DNA of 43,029 bases. Origin: Clostridiales bacterium. Lineage in GTDB: Bacteria; Bacillota; Clostridia; Caldicoprobacterales; Xylanivirgaceae. The notes under the pieces are model-generated. The model did not search any database, was not told the origin of the DNA, and worked only from the letters and a program-made list of their open reading frames with translations. Of this stretch, positions 7,675 through 18,997 are shown one piece after another (the stretch's first letter is position 1; every line of letters starts with the position of its first letter). The DNA is taken from the NCBI GenBank assembly GCA_012799205.1, contig JAAZLT010000147.1, forward strand, positions 1 through 43,029. The letters are read 5' to 3'. The translations under genes were made by a program, and so were the position numbers.

Positions 7675-9627
7675 ATGGCAAGAGCATATGGAGCAAGGGA
7701 TATACACGTCTTAGAGGGACTAGAAGCTGTGCGAATGCGTCCAGGTATGTATGTAGGCTCCACAGGGTCTAGAGGGCTACACCATCTACTGTGGGAGATT
7801 ATAGATAATGCCATAGATGAGGCATTTAGTGGATACGCATCTAAAGTAGAGGTTACCCTTTGTGAAGACGGCAGTGTGAGGGTAGCAGATGACGGGAGAG
7901 GGATTCCTGTAGATATCCATGATACTATGGATATGCCAGGGGTACAGGTGGTATTTACACATTTGCATGCAGGTGGAAAATTTAATAATGACAATTATAG
8001 CTATTCAGGGGGCCTACACGGTGTTGGGGCTGCAGTAGTAAACGCATTATCGAGATGGCTAGAGGTAGAGGTAATGAGAGATGGCAAGCTATATTATCAG
8101 CGCTACGAAAGCCGATACGATAATACTCATAAAAAATTCTTACCGGGCATACCCATGACAAAACTTAAGGCCATCTCTAATACCCGAAAGACTGGAACCG
8201 TAGTTAGATTTCTACCGGATGATAGAGTTTTTGATGATATCGAATTTGATATGGAGATAATATCCAAGCGGCTTAGAGAGCTAGCTTTTTTAAATAAGGG
8301 ACTTAAGATTTACTTAAAGGATGAAAGAACTGAAGACGTTAAGAAAATAGAATACTGCTATGATGGTGGCATAGTAGATTTTGTCACGTTTCTCAATGAG
8401 GAGAAAAATCCTATACATGATGAGATATTGTATATAGAGGGAGAACAAGATAAGATACATGCAAAAATAGCAATTCAATATACAGACTCCTATACTGAAA
8501 GCATATTTTCTTACGTGAATAATATTCCTACCACTGAAGGGGGAGCCCACGAGACGGGTTTTAAAAGCGGCCTTACGAGAGTATTTAATGAGTATGCAAG
8601 GCGGCTTAGTTTTTTGAAAGAAAGAGAGAATAATTTATTAGGAGAAGATATACGAGAAGGTCTTACTGTAATAATTTCTATAAATATGACAGATGTACAA
8701 TTTGAAGGGCAGACCAAGACCAGGCTTGGGAATATGGAGGCACGAGCTGCAATTGAGACCCTTGTAGTGGACAATCTATCCCATGCAATAGAGAGCGGTA
8801 GATATAGAAAGGACTTTGAGGCTATTATAAAAAAATCTATAAAGGCAGCTAAAGTACGAGAGGCGGCCAGACGCGCACGAGATATTACCCGGAAAAAGAG
8901 TAATTTAGAGGGGGCCTCATTAGTAGGTAAGCTATCTAGCTGTACTGGACGTAGGGCAGAATTCAACGAACTTTTTATAGTAGAAGGCGACTCTGCCGGC
9001 GGCTCTGCTAAACAGGGTAGAGACAGAAGGTTTCAGGCAATATTGCCCCTTAGAGGAAAGCCGCTTAATTCAGAGAAAAAGCGCATAGATCAGGTATTGG
9101 CAAATGAAGAGATAAGGACGATAATAGCAGCTTTAGGAACGGGTATAGGAGAGGACTTTGATATATCAAAATTGAACTACAACAGAATAATAATACTATC
9201 AGATGCTGATCAGGATGGTGCTCATATAAGAGCCATACTCCTTACATTTTTCTTTAGATATATGAAGGATTTGGTAACAAATGGACATGTATACATAGGG
9301 ATGCCACCACTTTATAAGATAGATACTGGCAAGAAAACACATTATCTATATAGCGACAATGAGCTTAGAGCTATGACAAATAAATTGGGTAAAGGCTATA
9401 CAGTGCAAAGATATAAGGGACTTGGTGAGATGAATCCTGAACAGCTTTGGGAGACGACAATGGATCCGCAAAAACGAAATATAATACAGGTCACCATAGA
9501 TGATGCGGCCAGTGCGGACAAGCTTATAACCACATTAATGGGTGATAAAGTTAGTCCAAGAAGGCAATATATTAGCACTCACGCAAACTTTAACAAAAGT
9601 GATACTTTCCAAGATATGGGGGTATAG
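7675..9627 (+). CDS. parE: Type IIA topoisomerase subunit B (ParE-type)
   Basis: The ATPase/TOPRIM subunit of a type IIA topoisomerase, 650 residues. The GHKL ATPase shows EIIDNAIDEA (catalytic Glu41, Mg-binding Asn45), DDGRGIPVD and GGLHGVGAAVVNALS. The TOPRIM part shows IVEGDSAGGSAKQGRDR and DADQDGAHI, and the C-terminal YKGLGEMNPEQLWETTMDP is also present. It pairs with the A subunit three bases downstream. GyrB and ParE are hard to separate by eye; the call rests on the partner, which lacks a GyrA box. Start ATG 7675 follows TTGGAGGAG. Confidence 0.85.
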   Translation: MARAYGARDIHVLEGLEAVRMRPGMYVGSTGSRGLHHLLWEIIDNAIDEAFSGYASKVEVTLCEDGSVRVADDGRGIPVDIHDTMDMPGVQVVFTHLHAGGKFNNDNYSYSGGLHGVGAAVVNALSRWLEVEVMRDGKLYYQRYESRYDNTHKKFLPGIPMTKLKAISNTRKTGTVVRFLPDDRVFDDIEFDMEIISKRLRELAFLNKGLKIYLKDERTEDVKKIEYCYDGGIVDFVTFLNEEKNPIHDEILYIEGEQDKIHAKIAIQYTDSYTESIFSYVNNIPTTEGGAHETGFKSGLTRVFNEYARRLSFLKERENNLLGEDIREGLTVIISINMTDVQFEGQTKTRLGNMEARAAIETLVVDNLSHAIESGRYRKDFEAIIKKSIKAAKVREAARRARDITRKKSNLEGASLVGKLSSCTGRRAEFNELFIVEGDSAGGSAKQGRDRRFQAILPLRGKPLNSEKKRIDQVLANEEIRTIIAALGTGIGEDFDISKLNYNRIIILSDADQDGAHIRAILLTFFFRYMKDLVTNGHVYIGMPPLYKIDTGKKTHYLYSDNELRAMTNKLGKGYTVQRYKGLGEMNPEQLWETTMDPQKRNIIQVTIDDAASADKLITTLMGDKVSPRRQYISTHANFNKSDTFQDMGV

Positions 9628-9630
9628 GAC

Positions 9631-12084
9631 ATGGGAAGAATAAAAAATATAGAAAAGGATTTTATGCAGGATGAGGACAATGTAATTAGGGCATCTTTAG
9701 AGGAGGTAATGCATAACTCTATAATGCCATATGCTGAATATGTAATAATGGAACGGGCTTTGCCTAGGGTGGAGGACGGATTAAAACCTGTCCAACGAAG
9801 GATACTCTATACTATGTATGAACTTGGGACCATGCCTGATAGGGCCTATAGAAAATCCGCTAGGATTGTTGGAGATACTATGGGTAAATATCACCCTCAT
9901 GGAGATACGTCCATATATGATGCAATGGTAAGAATGGCACAGAAGTTTAATATGAGCAAAGTGCTAGTAGACGGACATGGTAACTTTGGATCTATAGACG
10001 GGGATTCCGCTGCAGCTATGCGATATACAGAGGCAAGGCTGACCCCTCTTACAATGGAGCTTCTAAGAGATATTGAAAAAGATACGGTAAGGTATCAACT
10101 GAACTTTGATGATAGTATGATGGAACCACAGGTGCTTCCTGCTAGATTTCCAAACCTCCTAGTAAATGGCAGCTCCGGCATTGCAGTGGGGCTTGCGACG
10201 AATATTCCACCGCATAATATAGGCGAAGTAGTGGAAGCTGTAATTGCAAGGATGAAGGATCCTAATATGGAAATTGAAAAACTCTTTGATATAATATCAG
10301 GTCCCGATTTCCCCACAGGTGGGCTTATTATAGGCAGAGATGAGATAGAAAATGCCTACAAGACTGGAAGAGGACGTATAACGATTAGGGCAAAGGTGGA
10401 TATAGAAAAATTAGGCGGAGGAAAAAAGGCTCTTGTCATTTCGGAGCTTCCCTACCAGGTAAATAAGGCTAGCATGTTAGAGAAAATATTGAAGCTTAGG
10501 GACCGAGATAAGGGAGTATTAAATGGCATAGCGGATATAAGAGATGAATCCGATAGAAACGGCATAAGAGCTGTTATAGAGCTCAAAAAAGATGCAGAAC
10601 ATGATAAAATTCTAAACTATCTCTATAAATATAGTGATCTGCAACAGACATTTGGTATCAACATGGTAGCTATAGCAGATGGAAAACCAATGCAAATGGG
10701 ACTTATGGAGATAATAGATTATTATATAGAGCATCAGAAGGATGTGCTTACTAGAAGAACAAAATATGATTTAAAAAGAGCCGAAGACAGAATACACATA
10801 GTGGAGGGACTTATAAGGGCCTTAGATAAGATAGATGAAATAATAGCACTTATACGCACCTCTAAGACTCCCAAAGAGGCAAGGGAGCGGCTGATAAAGG
10901 AGCTAGAGTTTTCGCAAAGGCAAGCACAAGCCATATTGGATATGAGGTTACAGAGGCTTACAAACTTAGAATCAGATGCACTTTTGAAAGAACATGGTCA
11001 ACTTAAAAGGCTTATAGAAGAACTAAATGAAATATTAAGCTCAGAGTCTAAGTTAATCTCCGTAATAGAAGATGATCTTATGACAATATATAAGGATTAT
11101 CATGAACCTAGAAGGACTAGAATAATAGAGGACAGTAGCAAAGCAGAGATCCTTGAAGAGGATTTAATAGCAATAGAAGAAATTGTAGTTACGCTAACTA
11201 GGCATAAGTTTATTAAGAGCATACCAATAGCATCCTATAATAGATCCAATATAGATGCTGATGCCGTGGACCTATTGGAAGAGGATTATATGGAATATAT
11301 TATGCATACAACCACAGATAGTAGATTGCTATTATTTACCAACCATGGAAACTGCTATGGGATAAACTGCCATGATATACCTGAGGGAAGATGGCGAGAC
11401 AGGGGAGAGCATATCTCTACCATCATAGGAAACCTAGATGCTGAGGAGATTATAATAGCTGGCTTTACAATAAAGAATTTTGAAGAAGAAAAATTAGTAC
11501 AATTCTATACTCGCAATGGAATGGTAAAAAGGACAAAGCTATCTGAATTTAATAGTAAAGTGACTAAGATCCAAGCTAGTAGATTGAGGGATGGAGATAG
11601 CATTGTAGGAGTAGAGCTGGTGTCAGGGGATGGGGATATAATCCTTATAACGCAAAATGGGGTAGCCATAAAATTTGATGGCAAAGATATAAACCCAACC
11701 GGCAGGGCCACCATAGGAGTAAAAGGTGTGACTTTAAAGGATGGGGATTATGTAGTAGGTGGGTTTGAATTGCCTGATGACGGGGATCATCTATTGTTTT
11801 TAAGTGACAATGGTTATATGATAAAGGTGGATGCAAATGAACATAATAGGCAAGGTAGGGCTGGTGTAGGATATGCTATCTTTAGGTTTACGAAGAATAA
11901 ATCACGGGGGAATAAGTTAGTAGATGTGGCACTTTTGAAAGATGCCAAATTTATGAAAATATATGCAAAGGACGGTACTCATCATACTATTGAACCAACA
12001 GCTGTTACAAAGGGTGGGAAATGCTATCTACCCGATGATAAGATAGCAGATCATATGTATGTGGACAATATAGGGAAAGATTAA
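9631..12084 (+). CDS. parC: Type IIA topoisomerase subunit A (ParC-type)
   Basis: The DNA breakage-rejoining subunit, 817 residues. The catalytic tyrosine is Tyr132 in [11 protein letters not shown], and the quinolone-determining region reads [15 protein letters not shown], with Thr93 at the usual Ser position. The C-terminal beta-pinwheel has degenerate repeats, including [17 protein letters not shown], close in pattern to Firmicutes ParC. No GyrA box (QRRGGKG-like) is visible where gyrase would have it, after [15 protein letters not shown]; that segment reads [14 protein letters not shown]. This favours topoisomerase IV, which decatenates chromosomes, over gyrase. A second gyrA/gyrB pair would be expected elsewhere in the genome. 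Confidence 0.85.
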   Translation: MGRIKNIEKDFMQDEDNVIRASLEEVMHNSIMPYAEYVIMERALPRVEDGLKPVQRRILYTMYELGTMPDRAYRKSARIVGDTMGKYHPHGDTSIYDAMVRMAQKFNMSKVLVDGHGNFGSIDGDSAAAMRYTEARLTPLTMELLRDIEKDTVRYQLNFDDSMMEPQVLPARFPNLLVNGSSGIAVGLATNIPPHNIGEVVEAVIARMKDPNMEIEKLFDIISGPDFPTGGLIIGRDEIENAYKTGRGRITIRAKVDIEKLGGGKKALVISELPYQVNKASMLEKILKLRDRDKGVLNGIADIRDESDRNGIRAVIELKKDAEHDKILNYLYKYSDLQQTFGINMVAIADGKPMQMGLMEIIDYYIEHQKDVLTRRTKYDLKRAEDRIHIVEGLIRALDKIDEIIALIRTSKTPKEARERLIKELEFSQRQAQAILDMRLQRLTNLESDALLKEHGQLKRLIEELNEILSSESKLISVIEDDLMTIYKDYHEPRRTRIIEDSSKAEILEEDLIAIEEIVVTLTRHKFIKSIPIASYNRSNIDADAVDLLEEDYMEYIMHTTTDSRLLLFTNHGNCYGINCHDIPEGRWRDRGEHISTIIGNLDAEEIIIAGFTIKNFEEEKLVQFYTRNGMVKRTKLSEFNSKVTKIQASRLRDGDSIVGVELVSGDGDIILITQNGVAIKFDGKDINPTGRATIGVKGVTLKDGDYVVGGFELPDDGDHLLFLSDNGYMIKVDANEHNRQGRAGVGYAIFRFTKNKSRGNKLVDVALLKDAKFMKIYAKDGTHHTIEPTAVTKGGKCYLPDDKIADHMYVDNIGKD

Positions 12085-12108
12085 AGAATTTAATAAAACT
12101 AGTAATAA

Positions 12109-12147
12109 GCCCCGTTTATATGAAATACATTAATAGCGGGGTGTTTT
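12109..12147 (+). terminator. Hairpin with T-run between parC and pdaB, overlapping the pdaB ribosome site
   Basis: GCCCCG (12109-12114) can pair with CGGGGT (12137-12142; six pairs, the outermost G-T) across a 22-base loop, followed by GTTTT. The right arm GCGGGGTG also lies eight bases before the next ATG and is the only ribosome binding site there, so the hairpin could end parC transcripts, hide the pdaB site, or both. The long loop makes it weak as a terminator. Confidence 0.5.
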
Positions 12148-12151
12148 ATAT

Positions 12152-12928
12152 ATGAAAATCTTCTATATATCTAAGGATAAATTATATAGAATAACAGCAG
12201 TATTCTTAATAGCATTGATATCTATAGTGTATGTGCAGAGTGTGGAGTCGCCAGGTATAATGGTATTTCTAACCAATAAAAGGGAGCTACCTATTTACTC
12301 AGTTGATACGGATAAAAAGATTATAGCCATATCCTTTGATGCAGCATGGGGGTCGGAGCGAACGGACGAGCTGCTGGCTATACTTAGGGAAAGAGATATA
12401 AAGGCCACTTTTTTTCTGGTGGGTATCTGGATAGACAAATATCCAGACAAGGTAAGACAGATTGCATCAGAGGGGCATGAAATAGGTAATCACTCTACTA
12501 GCCATCCTCACATGTCTAAGTTATCTTCAGAGGAGATAAAAAAGGAACTGGAGATAACGCAGCAAAAACTCATTGATCTAGCTGGAGATAGGGCAGTAAA
12601 GCTCTTTCGGCCGCCCTTTGGTGACTATAATGATACCTTGATACTGACGTGCAGGGAATTGGGATACTATCCTATACAATGGGATGTGGATTCTTTAGAT
12701 TGGAAGGATCTGGGGGCCGAGAATATAAAAAGGCAAGTTCTAAGCAAGGCAAGAGAGGGCTCTATAATCTTGTTTCACAATGATGCTAAGTATACACCTG
12801 CTGCCCTGCCAGAGATTTTGGACACTCTTTTAAATGATGGCTACGAGATAGTCCCCATATCTAAACTCATATACAAAAGCGGCTATGAGATAGATCATAC
12901 AGGAAGACAGATGAAGGTCATAAATTAG
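12152..12928 (+). CDS. pdaB: PdaB-like membrane-anchored polysaccharide deacetylase
   Basis: A 258-residue NodB-fold (carbohydrate esterase 4) protein with an N-terminal membrane anchor (about residues 13-30) and an extracellular catalytic domain. Motif 1 is SFDAAWG: the base Asp63 is kept and the usual second Asp is Ala64, as in the sporulation family that includes B. subtilis PdaB. Motif 2 is HSTSH (His114, His118), motif 3 RPPFGDYN, and a late metal-pocket motif ILFHNDAKYTP. PdaB acts on peptidoglycan during spore formation, probably keeping cortex intact. The family is firm; the exact paralogue (PdaB or another Clostridial deacetylase) is less so. Confidence 0.8.
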   Translation: MKIFYISKDKLYRITAVFLIALISIVYVQSVESPGIMVFLTNKRELPIYSVDTDKKIIAISFDAAWGSERTDELLAILRERDIKATFFLVGIWIDKYPDKVRQIASEGHEIGNHSTSHPHMSKLSSEEIKKELEITQQKLIDLAGDRAVKLFRPPFGDYNDTLILTCRELGYYPIQWDVDSLDWKDLGAENIKRQVLSKAREGSIILFHNDAKYTPAALPEILDTLLNDGYEIVPISKLIYKSGYEIDHTGRQMKVIN

Positions 12929-12946
12929 TAGAATACTTTAATCTTT

Positions 12947-12975
12947 TTGCGAATATGTATAACTCTAGAGATAAC
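12947..12975 (+). promoter_or_regulatory. Weak candidate promoter for the SSB-like gene
   Basis: TTGCGA (12947-12952) and GATAAC (12970-12975) are 17 bp apart, 40 bp before the start. The -10 matches at only four of six bases, so readthrough from pdaB is equally possible. Confidence 0.25.
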
Positions 12976-13014
12976 TTTACTACTAATGAGTAAAGTGGAG
13001 GGGGATGTACATAT

Positions 13015-13644
13015 ATGACTAATAAGGCCATGGACAATAACGAGGTTGTTATAGCGGGGTTTATAAATGCATCATTGGAATTAGACCATCAACTCTATGG
13101 GGAAAAATTTTATAAGTTTTATATGGGGATACCAAGGCTCAGTGGCTATATAGATCTATTGCCGGTTACGATCTCAGACAGACTGATAGGACTAAATGGT
13201 TTAAAAAGAGGTGACGAGATAGTGGTGAAGGGGCAGTTGAGATCTTATAATAAGCTTATAGAGGGGAAAAATAGGCTTATACTGACAGTATTCGCTAGAG
13301 ATATAGTCAGTGGCGAGAATGAAAAAGTGAAAAACCCAAACCACATATTCTTAAATGGATTCCTATGCAAAACCCCTATATATAGAGTGACTCCTTTTAA
13401 GCGCGAGATTGCAGACATCCTTCTAGCTGTGAATCGGTCCTATAATAAATCGGATTACATACCGGCCATTGCCTGGGGTAGAAATGCTAGATTCTGTGAA
13501 ACATTAGATGTAGGAGACCAGCTCATGATTTGGGGGAGAATTCAAAGTAGAATCTATCAAAAAAGATTAGAAGATGGAGATATGGAGGAACGAACAGCTT
13601 ATGAAGTTTCTATAACAAAGATGGAGATTGCAGTAAAAAAGTGA
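13015..13644 (+). CDS. Tandem OB-fold single-stranded-DNA-binding-like protein
   Basis: A protein of 209 residues built from two SSB-like OB halves. The first half (about 9-105) has GEKFYKFYMGIPRLSGYIDL, then GQLRSYNK and LTVFARDI. The second (about 110-209) has NHIFLNGFLCKTPIYRVTPF, AVNRSYNKSDYIPAIAWGRN and GRIQSRIYQK, the strongly conserved signature of a Clostridial family usually annotated as single-stranded DNA-binding protein. It lacks the acidic C-terminal tail of classical SSB and ends in EIAVKK, so it is probably not the replicative SSB. ATG 13015 follows GGAGGGGG by ten bases. Function is inferred from fold only. Confidence 0.75.
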   Translation: MTNKAMDNNEVVIAGFINASLELDHQLYGEKFYKFYMGIPRLSGYIDLLPVTISDRLIGLNGLKRGDEIVVKGQLRSYNKLIEGKNRLILTVFARDIVSGENEKVKNPNHIFLNGFLCKTPIYRVTPFKREIADILLAVNRSYNKSDYIPAIAWGRNARFCETLDVGDQLMIWGRIQSRIYQKRLEDGDMEERTAYEVSITKMEIAVKK

Positions 13645-13691
13645 ATGGTATTCCATTTGCCAAAGCAATATGTTAATATAGATATGATAGA

Positions 13692-13720
13692 GAAAATCCA
13701 TCTAAATCAGATGGATTTTC
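13692..13720. terminator. Bidirectional terminator between the SSB-like gene and the LysM gene
   Basis: A perfect 12-bp stem: GAAAATCCATCT (13692-13703) pairs with AGATGGATTTTC (13709-13720) around a 5-base loop. The A/T-rich ends give a short T-run on either strand, fitting the two convergent genes on each side. Confidence 0.75.
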
Positions 13721-13742
13721 CTATAGCTGGTGGATTCAATTG

Positions 13743-14087
13743 CTATTTAGAACTGGGTATCAAAAGTTTTTGCCCTGGATAGATAAGTTCTGGATTAGTC
13801 AGGTTGTTTAGTTTTACTATATCATCAACGGTAACATTAAAGGTCTGAGCAATACTAAATAATGTGTCGCCTTTTTTAACAGTGTAAATTTTAGTACCAG
13901 CCGGTGGTTCAGGTGGTGTAGCCTTTGGTATTAAAATTTCCTGGCCAGGATAAATTGTATATGGCTCAGCTATATTATTGACCCTTATAAGTTCTCTGAG
14001 GGGGACATCAAATTGTTGGGAAATCTTATACAGGGTATCTCCCGGAAGCACAATATAATGAAAACCATTTTGCATAAGTTCAGACAT
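13743..14087 (-). CDS. Double LysM protein without signal peptide
   Basis: A reverse-strand protein of 114 residues made almost only of two LysM domains: FHYIVLPGDTLYKISQQFDV to IYPGQEILIP (about 9-54) and KIYTVKKGDTLFSIAQTFNV to IYPGQKLLIP (about 66-111), joined by a Pro-rich linker. LysM binds N-acetylglucosamine in peptidoglycan. No signal peptide or membrane segment precedes the first domain, so export would need another route, or the protein acts inside the mother cell as some spore-coat LysM proteins do; that is inference. The start has AAGGAAGGAG upstream. It points against its neighbours. Confidence 0.85.
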   Translation of the reverse strand: MSELMQNGFHYIVLPGDTLYKISQQFDVPLRELIRVNNIAEPYTIYPGQEILIPKATPPEPPAGTKIYTVKKGDTLFSIAQTFNVTVDDIVKLNNLTNPELIYPGQKLLIPSSK

Positions 14088-14191
14088 TCAAACACTCCTT
14101 CCTTGGACTTTTAGCATTGACTATCACTAATTCAGTATATGTTTGGGGATACTTTGAAGTTACATAAAATATGCATCAAGAGGTGATGGCT

Positions 14192-14518
14192 ATGAAAAAT
14201 GAAAAAGATAACAGGTATCAATCTAGATTACAGGACGAGTCCACTGACATTTTATTCCGGGCTATTTTATCTTTGGAGAATATGGAGGAGTGTTATAGAT
14301 TCTTTGAAGATATATGTACGGTGAACGAGATAAAATCATTAGCGCAGCGTCTGGAAGTGGCAAAGATGCTCAAAGAGGGTAGAACATACAATGAAATATC
14401 TGAAAAGACTAAGGCAAGCACTGCAACTATAAGCAGGGTAGGTCGCTTTCTAAACTATGGGGCAGATGGGTATAAAATCATTTTGGACAGGCTATATTCT
14501 AAAGAGATGGAGAGGTAG
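14192..14518 (+). CDS. yerC: YerC/TrpR-related DNA-binding protein
   Basis: A small helix-turn-helix protein of 108 residues in the TrpR-like superfamily. The core EIKSLAQRLEVAKMLKEGRT followed by YNEISEKTKASTATISRVGR is the helix-turn-helix typical of the YerC/YecD family in Firmicutes. It is presumed to be a transcriptional regulator; its ligand and targets are not known. Start: ATG 14192 has GAGGTG six bases upstream; in-frame ATGs at 14171 and 14186 fit worse. It is followed after two bases by pcrA, and B. subtilis also has yerC near pcrA-ligA. TTGGGG and TAAAAT (14143-14170) may be its promoter. Confidence 0.88.
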   Translation: MKNEKDNRYQSRLQDESTDILFRAILSLENMEECYRFFEDICTVNEIKSLAQRLEVAKMLKEGRTYNEISEKTKASTATISRVGRFLNYGADGYKIILDRLYSKEMER

Positions 14519-14520
14519 TT

Positions 14521-18872
<4,352 letters not shown>

Positions 18873-18936
18873 GGATTATATATTAGTCGATTAGTACCAA
18901 ATAGCCAATAAAACTTACATTATACTTCATCTTAAC

Positions 18937-18972
18937 TTGCATTTTGCGACAATAAATGATTTAATATATATG
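18937..18972 (+). promoter_or_regulatory. Candidate promoter region of the amidase gene
   Basis: Two overlapping options, both with 17-bp spacing: TTGCAT (18937-18942) with TTTAAT (18960-18965), and TTGCGA (18944-18949) with TATATG (18967-18972). The 125-bp gap after ligA holds no visible terminator. Confidence 0.35.
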
Positions 18973-18997
18973 CATACATGTAGGAGGGGGTGATCGA

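Noticed and set aside
7551-7994. Reverse-strand open frame of 147 codons over the parE start
   Set aside because: It runs across the parE promoter and the conserved ATPase motifs on the other strand and has no family features; a shadow frame.
7675-12084. Calling the topoisomerase pair gyrB-gyrA
   Set aside because: The A subunit lacks a GyrA box and its C-terminal repeats resemble Firmicutes ParC, so parE-parC is the better reading, though not certain.
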